Source of the DNA: a virus
Virus record (IMG/VR): IMGVR_UViG_3300035670_000101
Coordinates: 1-64,000 of that record
DNA: 64,000 nt
Direction: 5' to 3' (one strand)
Below, one piece after another: positions 51,041 to 59,288 of this stretch. The notes beneath the pieces are model-generated. The model was given only the letters and a program-made list of their open reading frames with translations. It was not told the DNA's origin and ran no database searches. Numbering within the stretch: the stretch's first letter is position 1; every line of letters starts with the position of its first letter. A program made the translations under genes and the position numbers.

Positions 51041-51326
51041 TTTCCACCTTTTTAAAATATCGTAGCATTAATGTTGATTCAGGATAACCTGATTTTTCCA
51101 GAATAACACCTAGAGGAGTTTTAAGATTAATATTCTCATTGAAGTAGTCAATCATCTGCTCACAAGAATCTAAGTAAGAAATCTTACTGTCAAAACTCCT
51201 ACCAAAGAAACTTCCAGCAATCCATTCAGTTGTTACAGAGAAGTCCCCGTTGAGTGGACAAATATGTATATGATGCTCACTATCTGGTAACTCTTTGATT
51301 AAAGTCAGTAGGGTATTACTATTCAT
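51030..51326 (-). CDS. Hypothetical protein
   Basis: 98 aa, unrecognised, H-H-I-H-I near residue 19. AGGAGAAATGAA before ATG, ATGA overlap with the upstream gene. Confidence 0.65.
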   Translation of the reverse strand: MNSNTLLTLIKELPDSEHHIHICPLNGDFSVTTEWIAGSFFGRSFDSKISYLDSCEQMIDYFNENINLKTPLGVILEKSGYPESTLMLRYFKKVENEH

Positions 51327-51523
51327 TTCATTTCTCCTAATAAACTGACAGTAGTCTTTAATTTACCTGTTAAGAAATCAACAAATTCCTTTTGATCTTG
51401 AACAACAGTATAATCTGAAATTGTACACATTGTATGATAATCAAACTCTAAACTTTCTAGCTTCTCAACTTCTTCTTTAAGCTTCTCTGCACGTTGAATC
51501 AATTGTGTTAGTACATCTTTCAT
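51323..51523 (-). CDS. Hypothetical coiled-coil protein
   Basis: 66 aa, N-terminal coiled coil (A-E-K-L-K-E-E-V-E-K-L), unrecognised. First gene after the structured leader and promoter at 51686-51714. Confidence 0.7.
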   Translation of the reverse strand: MKDVLTQLIQRAEKLKEEVEKLESLEFDYHTMCTISDYTVVQDQKEFVDFLTGKLKTTVSLLGEMK

Positions 51524-51536
51524 TTTGTTTCTCCAA

Positions 51537-51680
51537 GTACCGTCAGGTGTGTGGTTAGCACCACAGGTACACTCCTAATATAATTTGAGGGATACCCCCT
51601 CGCGCAGAGGGGTTTCTCTCGTACCGATAGGTATACTGCTCACACAGAGAGTACACCGCTCGCACATTTGCGTTTGTATG
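51537..51680 (-). promoter_or_regulatory. Multi-hairpin leader of the - strand operon
   Basis: Contains TGTGGT/ACCACA (51550-51565) enclosed by GTACC/GGTAC, a CCCCTC/GAGGGG stem (51596-51612) and two related 15-nt words at about 51631 and 51651. It is G+C-richer than its surroundings. It lies between promoter and first gene, so it is transcribed as 5' leader. Confidence 0.55.
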
Positions 51681-51685
51681 AACAC

Positions 51686-51714
51686 AATATATCAATAATT
51701 ATTGAAGTTTGCAA
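51686..51714 (-). promoter_or_regulatory. Sigma70-type promoter (- strand)
   Basis: On the - strand TTGCAA, 17 bp, TATATT, driving the genes from 51523 leftwards. Confidence 0.75.
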
Positions 51715-51727
51715 GGGGTGTTTACTA

Positions 51728-52492
51728 TTAATCTATCACACCAAGTTCTCGAAGCTCTTTCAACCAGTATTTAACTGTTCGTAAACTTACACCAAGTATA
51801 TCTGCCATCTCTTGATTTGTTTTACCATCATCCTCAGCGTACAGTTGATACAGTTGAAACTTCTTAGGTTTCTTAACAACCTTTCTGACATCCAAAAGTC
51901 TATTCTTTAAGATACTTACATCATCTTCAATTTGTGCTGTTTTCTGTGTAATGGTTGACTCAAAATTACTTTGGCGATCTTGTAATGCAGAAACAACATC
52001 CTCAAGAGCTTTTAATCTCTCTCTTTGATCACTATCACTTTTCACTTTATAGATCATCTTGATGGTTTGCATTGGTGTTTTCTGTTTCTTAACATCACGT
52101 CTACCTAACAATTTCTCTTTCATTAACATCTTCTGAGTAGGGTGATCCATGTGCTTCTCCATAACAAGAACAGCAGGGAAAAATTGCTTATGCTTATTCT
52201 CATCGAAAAACTTAACATCTTCTGCACACTCTAATGAAAGATTGACAATATCTTCTAGGCTGTGTTCATAAGTGTCAACTTCTAAGTTACCTAACCAGAT
52301 TTTATCGACACAATCAAAAACTTTGTCATTCTTTTCTGGATCATAAAACTGCCTAAGAATATTTACGTTTTCCATACTCAGCGATTTTAGTTTCGCATAG
52401 TTTAAGGAAAGTTTCTTTATCTGTTCCTTTTTATACTCTTCACTAAAAACATTTTCATTGAAATCTTTAATATCAAAATCTTTATCTGTCAC
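51728..52492 (-). CDS. HTH protein with central coiled coil
   Basis: 254 aa, GTG start overlapping the helicase TGA, with GGAGG upstream. Residues about 155-205 are coiled coil; the C-terminal 35 form an HTH (T-N-Q-E-M-A-D-I-L-G-V-S-L-R-T-V-K-Y-W). It could be a regulator or a DNA-bound partner of the helicase gene before it. Confidence 0.7.
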   Translation of the reverse strand: MTDKDFDIKDFNENVFSEEYKKEQIKKLSLNYAKLKSLSMENVNILRQFYDPEKNDKVFDCVDKIWLGNLEVDTYEHSLEDIVNLSLECAEDVKFFDENKHKQFFPAVLVMEKHMDHPTQKMLMKEKLLGRRDVKKQKTPMQTIKMIYKVKSDSDQRERLKALEDVVSALQDRQSNFESTITQKTAQIEDDVSILKNRLLDVRKVVKKPKKFQLYQLYAEDDGKTNQEMADILGVSLRTVKYWLKELRELGVID

Positions 52493-54009
52493 TGAATTTC
52501 CTCCACCACTTCTTTTAAATTTAAATCAATATCATAAGCATGTAAGAAATCAAACGGGAGTTCAAGTGTATTAATTGCTCGTGTACATGCAACGTAAAAC
52601 AAGTTTACTTCCTGTTGATTATACTTCTCCATACCTTTTTCCAAAGTAATAACCTCACAATTAAAGTCACTATGAATCTTAACCTGTTTCCACTCCATCC
52701 CTTTACTCTTATGTGCTGTAGTTAATAAAACATCATACTTAATAAAAGGTTTCTTACTGTCTTCAATCAGCATATCAAGAGCTTTAGAGTATGTGTGTGT
52801 TTTATGGTTAGTCACAATGTTAACAAGACGTTTAATCTCTGGTTGATCACCAGCATCTTCAAGCATATCATCCCAACTGGAATACACATTAATCTCTTCA
52901 TCTTTAACTTTACTTTTATCACCTTTGAACAAATAATAAGAACTCCAAATCATACTCTGGAACTTCTTAGGATCAATCTCACATTTAACTTTCTTACCAA
53001 GAGAAATATAATTAATAGCTTCCTCTAACAAAGCACCATTAGTACGAAAGATAACAGTATAAGGAAATTCTTTATCTACAAATGAAACAACACTAGAAAT
53101 ACTCTCCAACCCTTTAACTTGTATTTCATTGTTAATTACTTTACTAGCAACATTAGCAATAGCTTCCCCATAACGAAAAGATTTAGACAATAAGAATGTA
53201 GGAGCATCCTGAATCATTTCCATAGCATTAACAGCTTGTCTAAAAGCATAAATACTCTGATAAGTATCACCAACATAAACAACCTTACAATCTGTTTGTT
53301 GTTTAATAATATCTAACACTACAGGACTACTATCTTGAGCTTCATCCAGATAAATAATTTCATAAGGAAGTTTAGGTTTAGACAATTGATATAACTTCTG
53401 GTATGTATCATGATCAGCTTTAACTAAACTTTTAGGGTTAACTTTATCTAACCAAAACTGCTTACTTACATCAACAATAACATCTAGTAACTTAATCTTA
53501 TTAGCTTTAGTACATTTATCTAAATACTTATCAACATCATTAGGGATATGTTTAATCTCTACTTGTTCATCAGCACTATTCTGGTATCTATTAATAGTTG
53601 ACTTAACTAATGTTGCAATAGTGGTAGAAGATAAAAACTCATCTTTCTTCATTTTAAAATCTTTAATCTTGTACAGATTAGCAATCTCTTTAGAGGTTCT
53701 TCCTCTGTTAACATAAGAGGTGTCATAGGGAGTATTAATCTTATGAGCTAACATCTTACCATAGACACCATAAGCTAAAGAGTGTACAGTCTTACAGGAA
53801 GTGTGTTTAGGGAATGTTTCTGAAGCTATAGTAGCATTCTGTTTGTTAAAGCAAACATATAAACTACTAACAGGGTTATCCTCTGCCAATAATCTTAGTG
53901 TACTACTCTTACCACTTCCAGCTACAGCATTAACTTTAATAACTTTATGTTGTTTGAAGGATTCTAAGATTAGCTTCTGCTCATCCGTTGGTGTAAACTT
54001 AATAGACAT
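52489..54009 (-). CDS. UvrD/PcrA-like SF1 helicase
   Basis: 506 aa. Motifs: I A-V-A-G-S-G-K-S-S-T (28-37), II Y-L-D-E-A-Q-D (about 217-223), III V-G-D-T-Y-Q-S-I-Y-A-F-R, IV S-F-R-Y-G, V T-T-A-H-K-S-K-G-M-E-W, VI F-Y-V-A-C-T-R-A. A compact SF1A helicase, likely in recombination or fork restart, possibly middle-time. CGGAGAAAC before ATG. Confidence 0.9.
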   Translation of the reverse strand: MSIKFTPTDEQKLILESFKQHKVIKVNAVAGSGKSSTLRLLAEDNPVSSLYVCFNKQNATIASETFPKHTSCKTVHSLAYGVYGKMLAHKINTPYDTSYVNRGRTSKEIANLYKIKDFKMKKDEFLSSTTIATLVKSTINRYQNSADEQVEIKHIPNDVDKYLDKCTKANKIKLLDVIVDVSKQFWLDKVNPKSLVKADHDTYQKLYQLSKPKLPYEIIYLDEAQDSSPVVLDIIKQQTDCKVVYVGDTYQSIYAFRQAVNAMEMIQDAPTFLLSKSFRYGEAIANVASKVINNEIQVKGLESISSVVSFVDKEFPYTVIFRTNGALLEEAINYISLGKKVKCEIDPKKFQSMIWSSYYLFKGDKSKVKDEEINVYSSWDDMLEDAGDQPEIKRLVNIVTNHKTHTYSKALDMLIEDSKKPFIKYDVLLTTAHKSKGMEWKQVKIHSDFNCEVITLEKGMEKYNQQEVNLFYVACTRAINTLELPFDFLHAYDIDLNLKEVVEEIQ

Positions 54010-54049
54010 TTGTGTGTTTCTCCGTAGAAATGTTTTGATAATAAATTAT

Positions 54050-54078
54050 AGTATAACACTTTAGGATTTATAAAACAA
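54050..54078 (-). promoter_or_regulatory. Sigma70-type promoter of helicase operon (- strand)
   Basis: On the - strand TTGTTT, 17 bp, TATACT, with an overlapping TATAAT 5 nt downstream. Confidence 0.65.
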
Positions 54079-55003
54079 GGTAGAGTGCAGAAAAAGGGCA
54101 AAAAAAATTCAAATTTTCTTATATAATATAAATTATAGTAGAGAAATATTTTTAGTGTACCTTGCTTTTAAGGTTTTATAATCACTAACAGGAGTTATAA
54201 GGTTCTTGAAAGAGTCTTCTTATTATTTGTACATAATATCTCTTAAAATATGTAACTATATTGTAACTAGAAGAATAGTGATATAAAAATCCTCCTATTA
54301 TATAGCAATAGAAATAATAAGAGTATGTTATTGTTATAGTTAGTAATAGTATTAATAAAGACAATAATGGAATATGTTATTATATTAAAGATATGAATAA
54401 AGAGTTAAGATATTAGCACAAATAGTGATATAAGAATATTATTAGAATTAGTGTAACATTAGCGGTTGTTAGGGATTATTATAGAGGTTTACAACAACCA
54501 TGTAAGTATTACCAGTAGTGCTTCTTTAAGGGTTTAACAATAATCTTTATAACCCTTGTAGGGGTGTTCTTAGGGTTCTCTTATGGTATAGAGTAAACTT
54601 TATAAAACAACTATGGTGTTAAACATGACACTAGAATACATTACTACTATGTTACAAATTCTCTGTAACATAACCTTATAAAATTCACTAACAGGGAACA
54701 CCCTACCTTTTATCTAAAAGAACCTTAAAGGGAGAGGGATTGTTTGCAGCAGACAAAATCCCTAAAACTATAGTATTATTGTGCTGTATTGTTGTTGGTG
54801 CTCAACGTCCGTAGGACAGTATTCTAAACAGTGGTATGCACAGTATAGTCTTCTTAAGAGTAATTCTTTAAAGTGTTCCCTTTAGTGAATCTCCAACTAA
54901 AGCCTACATTCGTAGTCTTTGTTGTATATTGTGTTGTAACATTCAAACTTCATTGCATTCGTTTTCATTAACAACATACACCAGAATTAATTGTTGTTTA
55001 GTG
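54079..55003. other. Gene-free very AT-rich region between divergent promoters
   Basis: About 0.9 kb without a credible ORF on either strand. The left third is nearly all A/T with TA-rich near-repeats. The right part has hairpins: AAGGGTT/AACCCTT (54528-54557), AGGGATT/AATCCCT with inner TTG/CAA (54735-54763), and GTCC/GGAC near 54808. Both flanking promoters point outward, so it is upstream of both. A second origin or regulatory/packaging site is possible. Confidence 0.6.
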
Positions 55004-55032
55004 TTGACTTCTTTTTGTTGCTAAAGTATATT
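55004..55032 (+). promoter_or_regulatory. Sigma70-type promoter
   Basis: TTGACT, 17 bp, TATATT, followed by a perfect A/T palindrome of 18 bp (TAATTTAAT/ATTAAATTA) at the start site. Confidence 0.8.
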
Positions 55033-55064
55033 TAATTTAATATTAAATTATATAAGGATCTAAA

Positions 55065-55250
55065 GTGATAACAGATGTTGTATTAACTATAGCTGTAGTA
55101 GTATTTGTTTGGTGCTTAAGTTTTATTAGTGTTATGTTTCTCCTACTATCAGATGCAGATTATAAAACTAAGAATAGTTATAGTACTATGGTGCTAGGTG
55201 TTATAGTGTTGGTGTTGTTTCTCTACTGTGGTTATATGTTGTTTGTTTAA
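55065..55250 (+). CDS. Two-TM membrane protein
   Basis: 61 aa, GTG start after AAGGATC. Hydrophobic helices about 4-28 and 43-60 with a polar loop. First gene after the 55004 promoter. Unrecognised. Confidence 0.65.
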   Translation: MITDVVLTIAVVVFVWCLSFISVMFLLLSDADYKTKNSYSTMVLGVIVLVLFLYCGYMLFV

Positions 55251-55260
55251 GGAGTTTAAA

Positions 55261-55857
55261 ATGGGTGGTAAGTGGAATCGTTGGGTAACCCCAACTCGTG
55301 ATGTTGTAGATGGTAAGAATGTTGTTCGTAAAGGGTATACTCAATGGGCTGGTATGTTCAATAGGGCTAAAGGTCAGAAGTATTATGAAGAAGTAGGTAT
55401 TAGTGAGATGTTTAAATCTTATGATTTATGGCATGACTGGGCTGTAGATCAGAAAGGTTTCTTAAATAAGGAAACTAATGGTAAGATATGGTCTATTGAT
55501 AAAGATATTATTGGTGATAGTACAATATACTCAGAAGATGTTTGTGTGTTTGTTCCAGCAATTATTAATTGTCTTTTTATTAAGAGTAAGAATAAATCTA
55601 AAGTTGGTAGACTTGGTGTTAGAAAGGTTGAAAGAGTATCCGTTCCTGATAAGTATGAAGCGAGGTTGGCAGCGTATTGTACTCACATTGGAACATTTGA
55701 CACAGTAGATGAGGCATATAAAGCTTACTTGTCTGCTAGGTTGATGTACTCCAAAGAGTTATTTAATCTATATGGTGACACAGTAGATGATAGGGTATGG
55801 GATTCTTTGTTTAAGTCGTGTGAATATTCTGATATTCCAGATATTCTCAATATTTAG
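55261..55857 (+). CDS. Putative mobile AP2-like family protein (copy 4)
   Basis: 198 aa from ATG 55261 (AAGGAG upstream). The family core is recognisable but diverged: Y-T-Q-W-A-G-M-F-N-R, S-I-D-K-D-I-I and Y-S-E-D-V-C-V-F-V-P. The AP2-like part R-L-G-V-R-K ... Y-E-A-R-L-A-A ... I-G-T-F-D-T-V-D-E-A-Y-K-A-Y is kept. The Cys in the R-C-Y motif is lost. Confidence 0.6.
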   Translation: MGGKWNRWVTPTRDVVDGKNVVRKGYTQWAGMFNRAKGQKYYEEVGISEMFKSYDLWHDWAVDQKGFLNKETNGKIWSIDKDIIGDSTIYSEDVCVFVPAIINCLFIKSKNKSKVGRLGVRKVERVSVPDKYEARLAAYCTHIGTFDTVDEAYKAYLSARLMYSKELFNLYGDTVDDRVWDSLFKSCEYSDIPDILNI

Positions 55858-55864
55858 AACAAAG

Positions 55865-55898
55865 TGCCTCAACTTTCGAAGCTTAGGGGGCTATTTTA
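55865..55898 (+). terminator. Probable terminator
   Basis: CCT..CTT-TCG-AAG..AGG imperfect stem followed by TATTTTATATTT. Confidence 0.45.
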
Positions 55899-55915
55899 TA
55901 TTTAGGAGATTAAGA

Positions 55916-56134
55916 TTGATTACTACGATATTAGCTACGGCGTTTGTAATTGTTGGCAGTGGTTTGATGATTGGTGCTACAATACTGTATGCTTATATCG
56001 TTATCACTCGGAAAGATTTTAACAGTTGGGACTGTAGAGATGTTATTAAACTTATTTTAATTACTTTAATATCTGTTGTTTTTGTTGCTACTGTTTCAGT
56101 GGTGGTAGAATACTTTAAGCACTTAATATCTTAA
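55916..56134 (+). CDS. Two-TM membrane protein
   Basis: 72 aa from TTG 55916 with TAGGAG upstream; the frame runs back to 55787 inside the previous gene. Hydrophobic helices at about 1-27 and 43-63. Unrecognised. Confidence 0.55.
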   Translation: MITTILATAFVIVGSGLMIGATILYAYIVITRKDFNSWDCRDVIKLILITLISVVFVATVSVVVEYFKHLIS

Positions 56135-56636
56135 TGGTATTAGGTGTTTTCTTTTGTCTGCTATACGTGTAGGTTGTTAGAAAAAATTTTGAATTTGGGA
56201 ATTTTTGAAAAATATTTTTAGTGGGTGAAACCCCAGATTCCGAGGAGTATAGGGTGGGTTAAAATGACTACCCAGTAGAAACTCACCAGTCATTTCATTT
56301 TGGTCAGAGCTTACCGTTTATCCCCTATTTTTACTAAAAAATAACAAAAATCACTGTTTTACCGCTTGTTTTTATACCCGTTTCTGTGCTATTCACACGC
56401 ACGTTCCTTTATACGACATTCAAAACGTACTGATTAATGCAATAACACTGCATTGGTAAGCTATAACACTTCTTTGGATGTGATTAATGATAAAAGACAG
56501 GTAGAAATTCCCCTAAATAAACTTATTTAGTAAGCTATTCATAAAATATTTAATAAAATAAACAATTAAATAACCTTTTATTTCATGTATTTACCAGTAT
56601 TTTTAGTATTATTTTAAAATTAATTGAATAAAGTTC
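56135..56636. other. Gene-free stretch with inverted and tandem repeats
   Basis: No gene seen. An 8-bp perfect inverted repeat (AAATGACT/AGTCATTT, 56262-56295) sits in a G+C-richer patch. At 56430-56489 two TAACACT-type words 21 bp apart are flanked by two copies of TGATTAATG, an iteron-like layout. Confidence 0.5.
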
Positions 56637-56664
56637 TTGCAATGATTCTTAAATTTGCTAATAT
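56637..56664 (+). promoter_or_regulatory. Sigma70-type promoter
   Basis: TTGCAA, 16 bp, TAATAT, 40 nt upstream of the next ATG. Confidence 0.65.
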
Positions 56665-56704
56665 GAACTCATACCGAAGCAAGTAGCTTAAAAGGAGAAA
56701 CATT

Positions 56705-56911
56705 ATGTTTAAATTTACAGACCGAGCTGATTTTATTTTTATCGTAGAATGGTTAGCTCATAACAATATTAATATCAATGACTGTGATGATATTGATAGT
56801 TTATATGATGAATGTTTAGAATTTTTAAAACGTTTTGAAGTATCACCACATTATTTACAAAGTACAAGCTATTTGCAAGCTGTGAAAGATTATCTAAACA
56901 GCACCAAATAA
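56705..56911 (+). CDS. Hypothetical small protein
   Basis: 68 aa, acidic, unrecognised. AAAAGGAGAAACATT before ATG. First gene of a block of very small genes to 59246. Confidence 0.7.
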   Translation: MFKFTDRADFIFIVEWLAHNNININDCDDIDSLYDECLEFLKRFEVSPHYLQSTSYLQAVKDYLNSTK

Positions 56912-56948
56912 ACACAAATTTAATTTAAAACTTTTTGGAGAAAACAAC

Positions 56949-57326
56949 ATGTCAAACTTTACACTTAATTCAGTTCTAGATTCTATCCGTTCTGATGTTG
57001 AAGATGTTCTACGCAATGTTGCAGATAATGATTTACGTGATATGACAGCTTCAGACGTATGCGATTTATTAGATGAAAATAGTTATTATGCACCTGAAGT
57101 TATTTACTATGCAGATGGATGGGAGGTTGTAGCGGGATCGTCATTTAATGATTATGAGCCAATGGATACATTAGACTTTTCAGGTTGTGACAATGCTTTA
57201 GAATGCATCATGCTCGAAGCTAGAATGATCATTGATAGCGTTTATTACAATGAACGTGAAGCGATTGCTCAGGAAGTTTTGGAAGGCTTGCAAGAAATGT
57301 TACCTGATGAAAGTGATGATGAATAA
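56949..57326 (+). CDS. Hypothetical acidic protein
   Basis: 125 aa, strongly acidic throughout, mostly helical (A-S-D-V-C-D-L-L-D-E-N). Unrecognised; charge pattern would allow a DNA-mimic or inhibitor role but that is speculation. TTTTGGAGAAAA before ATG. Confidence 0.7.
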   Translation: MSNFTLNSVLDSIRSDVEDVLRNVADNDLRDMTASDVCDLLDENSYYAPEVIYYADGWEVVAGSSFNDYEPMDTLDFSGCDNALECIMLEARMIIDSVYYNEREAIAQEVLEGLQEMLPDESDDE

Positions 57327-57407
57327 TTAATTTAAATCAACTGTGCATTGTATTATTATTTAGTATGATGCACACAATTTAAAATTAAATTTTAAAAGGT
57401 ATATATT

Positions 57408-57629
57408 ATGAATAAGCTAGACAACGTTAAACCAAATGAATTAAAACAAGCTATCACGACACGTTATAAACGCCCTGATTTGGTTTATAAGCACATCAAG
57501 CGCAATCTTAGTAATTTACTACAATGTAACTATGTAGAGTGGTCATTGAAAGGCAATACATTATATATACGTGCAGATTATAACGGCGATATACAAAAGA
57601 GAAGCTTTAGACTCATTGGCATTAATTAA
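57408..57629 (+). CDS. Hypothetical basic protein
   Basis: 73 aa, basic, helix then strand-rich end (L-Y-I-R-A-D-Y-N-G-D). Weak AAAAGG site. Unrecognised. Confidence 0.65.
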   Translation: MNKLDNVKPNELKQAITTRYKRPDLVYKHIKRNLSNLLQCNYVEWSLKGNTLYIRADYNGDIQKRSFRLIGIN

Positions 57630-57686
57630 TTTTTATTAATCTATATAAGGTTTTATTCCACCACATTACATAAAAGGTAATACACT

Positions 57687-57830
57687 ATGAAACATTATCA
57701 TATCATTCATGACGGTTTAATCTATTGTGTCGATGTTTACGCAGCATCTAAAAAACAAGCTATTGCTCAATACAGACAGCAATGGAAACTTGAAGGTAAA
57801 CGTATTAATTTACAATGTTGGGAAGTTTAA
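57687..57830 (+). CDS. Hypothetical small protein
   Basis: 47 aa; Y-C-V-D-V-Y-A-A-S-K-K-Q-A-I-A-Q-Y gives one strand-helix unit. AAAAGG site 12 nt upstream. Unrecognised. Confidence 0.6.
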   Translation: MKHYHIIHDGLIYCVDVYAASKKQAIAQYRQQWKLEGKRINLQCWEV

Positions 57831-57833
57831 GCC

Positions 57834-58004
57834 ATGAATTATTCAGATATTACACAAGCTTTAAAAGACAATGTAAAAGTATTTTGGATCAACCCAGCTT
57901 ATAAAGTGTTTTTACAAAATGGTGAGTTATTCGTTATATATGTATGCAACGATTACATGACTAAACTGAATGAATCAGAATATACAGAATGCTTTAAAGG
58001 ATAA
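57834..58004 (+). CDS. Hypothetical small protein
   Basis: 56 aa, 3 nt after the previous stop, with GGGAAG inside the end of that gene. Unrecognised. Confidence 0.6.
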   Translation: MNYSDITQALKDNVKVFWINPAYKVFLQNGELFVIYVCNDYMTKLNESEYTECFKG

Positions 58005-58010
58005 ATAACC

Positions 58011-58208
58011 ATGACCTACTCATTAAACAATATTAATAAATGTGATGTCACTGCAATCGAAGTTATTTATAAAGGAGGTAAACGGCGCTTGTTCAATCTT
58101 AAAAATAAAGTTTATCGTTATGATGCTTTAGACTTACAAACTAAACTTGAGAATTATGACAATGTGTTCCGTGTGAATTGTCATACAACGTTAAACAAGT
58201 GTTTTTAA
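58011..58208 (+). CDS. Hypothetical small basic protein
   Basis: 65 aa, 6 nt after the previous stop (AAAGGATAAATAACC before ATG). Basic, strand-rich. Unrecognised. Confidence 0.6.
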   Translation: MTYSLNNINKCDVTAIEVIYKGGKRRLFNLKNKVYRYDALDLQTKLENYDNVFRVNCHTTLNKCF

Positions 58209-58222
58209 AGGATATATAAGCC

Positions 58223-58429
58223 ATGTTAATCATTAACCGTTATAAATGTCCAATTAGTGGTAAAACATCCGTATGCGCGCATAAGGTTAATAATATGAAG
58301 GTTATTAAATCATATAAGCCTTGTGATGAATCATTTGTTGAGTTACTAACACAAGGACATAAACAGTTTTTATTATGTGATGTACCAAGCTATAGCTTGT
58401 TATCTAAAATTAATATTGTTAAGAGTTAA
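58223..58429 (+). CDS. Hypothetical small protein with four Cys
   Basis: 68 aa; Cys at K-C-P, V-C-A-H, P-C-D and L-C-D could form a metal site, but spacing is irregular. AAAGGATATATAAGCC before ATG. Unrecognised. Confidence 0.6.
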   Translation: MLIINRYKCPISGKTSVCAHKVNNMKVIKSYKPCDESFVELLTQGHKQFLLCDVPSYSLLSKINIVKS

Positions 58430-58446
58430 TAAAAGGAAATTAAACC

Positions 58447-58671
58447 ATGTTATATCAAATACAAGTTAAAGCAGATAATCAGCGTGTTTATAGAAAGTTA
58501 TCCGTTAAGATGAGATCAATTGAAGCACTAAAGAACGATCTGGAATCTTATGTAATTATGTATGCTGAAGACAATCAGGTTAACTGGCACACTGTTTCAG
58601 CTCAAATTATAGATGAAGGTGGTAATATGATATTTGAAAGGTTGTCTAATGCGGTGGTCAACAAAGGTTAA
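58447..58671 (+). CDS. Hypothetical small protein
   Basis: 74 aa, strand-helix-strand pattern (Y-Q-I-Q-V-K-A, I-E-A-L-K-N-D). AAAAGGAAATTAAACC before ATG. Unrecognised. Confidence 0.65.
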   Translation: MLYQIQVKADNQRVYRKLSVKMRSIEALKNDLESYVIMYAEDNQVNWHTVSAQIIDEGGNMIFERLSNAVVNKG

Positions 58672-58690
58672 TCTTAAGGAGAATATGAAA

Positions 58691-58879
58691 ATGAGTAATT
58701 TAGAATCAATATATGAGATGACAAACACACCAGATAAAAGAGAAGCACTAGAGAATCTAACAGACAGTGAAAAGTTAGACATTATTAAACAATTAACCGA
58801 CTCTAAAAGCTTTGTTGAAATGCTGTACTATATAGAGTCTGCTCAGGAGGATTCACAATGGTGTCAATCTTATAGATAA
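58691..58879 (+). CDS. Hypothetical small protein
   Basis: 62 aa from ATG 58691, about 9 nt after AAGGAG; ATG 58685 is too close to the site. Acidic, helical. Unrecognised. Confidence 0.6.
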   Translation: MSNLESIYEMTNTPDKREALENLTDSEKLDIIKQLTDSKSFVEMLYYIESAQEDSQWCQSYR

Positions 58880-58903
58880 ATTAAATATTTTATTAAATAA
58901 GTG

Positions 58904-58932
58904 TTGACTCATTTTAAGAATATCGCTATTAT
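58904..58932 (+). promoter_or_regulatory. Sigma70-type promoter
   Basis: TTGACT, 17 bp, TATTAT, preceded by an A/T-only tract (possible UP element). Confidence 0.8.
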
Positions 58933-58970
58933 ATCTACATAGACAGCAAACAAGCTAAAAGGAATACAAC

Positions 58971-59246
58971 ATGATCTTATTTAATCAAGCTATTAAACAC
59001 AACGTAAACGCTGAAGAACGTAAACTTCTTAAATCTATCCTTAAAAAACGCCGTAGCCAATTCTGTGATGATGAAGTATTAAACATCTCTTTTAAATATG
59101 AGTCACCTAATAGATGGTTTGAAGATAAAGGGATGAACTATGTTGAGTGGCAAGTCGTTTCAGTATTTCATATCGAAATGGGTATATGGAAAAAAGAAGA
59201 AATAGAAGAATGGCATTATAATTGGTACTATGGTTATAACAATTAA
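58971..59246 (+). CDS. Hypothetical protein
   Basis: 91 aa. Basic first half (K-K-R-R-S), then Trp/Tyr-rich acidic end (W-H-Y-N-W-Y-Y-G-Y). Stands alone between its own promoter and a strong terminator. AAAAGGAATACAAC before ATG. Confidence 0.75.
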   Translation: MILFNQAIKHNVNAEERKLLKSILKKRRSQFCDDEVLNISFKYESPNRWFEDKGMNYVEWQVVSVFHIEMGIWKKEEIEEWHYNWYYGYNN

Positions 59247-59261
59247 TAAACAGCAAGAATC

Positions 59262-59288
59262 ATGCCAGCATTTAAGCTGGCTTTTTTG
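59262..59288 (+). terminator. Intrinsic terminator
   Basis: GCCAGC-ATTTAA-GCTGGC with T6; ends the + strand block. Confidence 0.9.
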
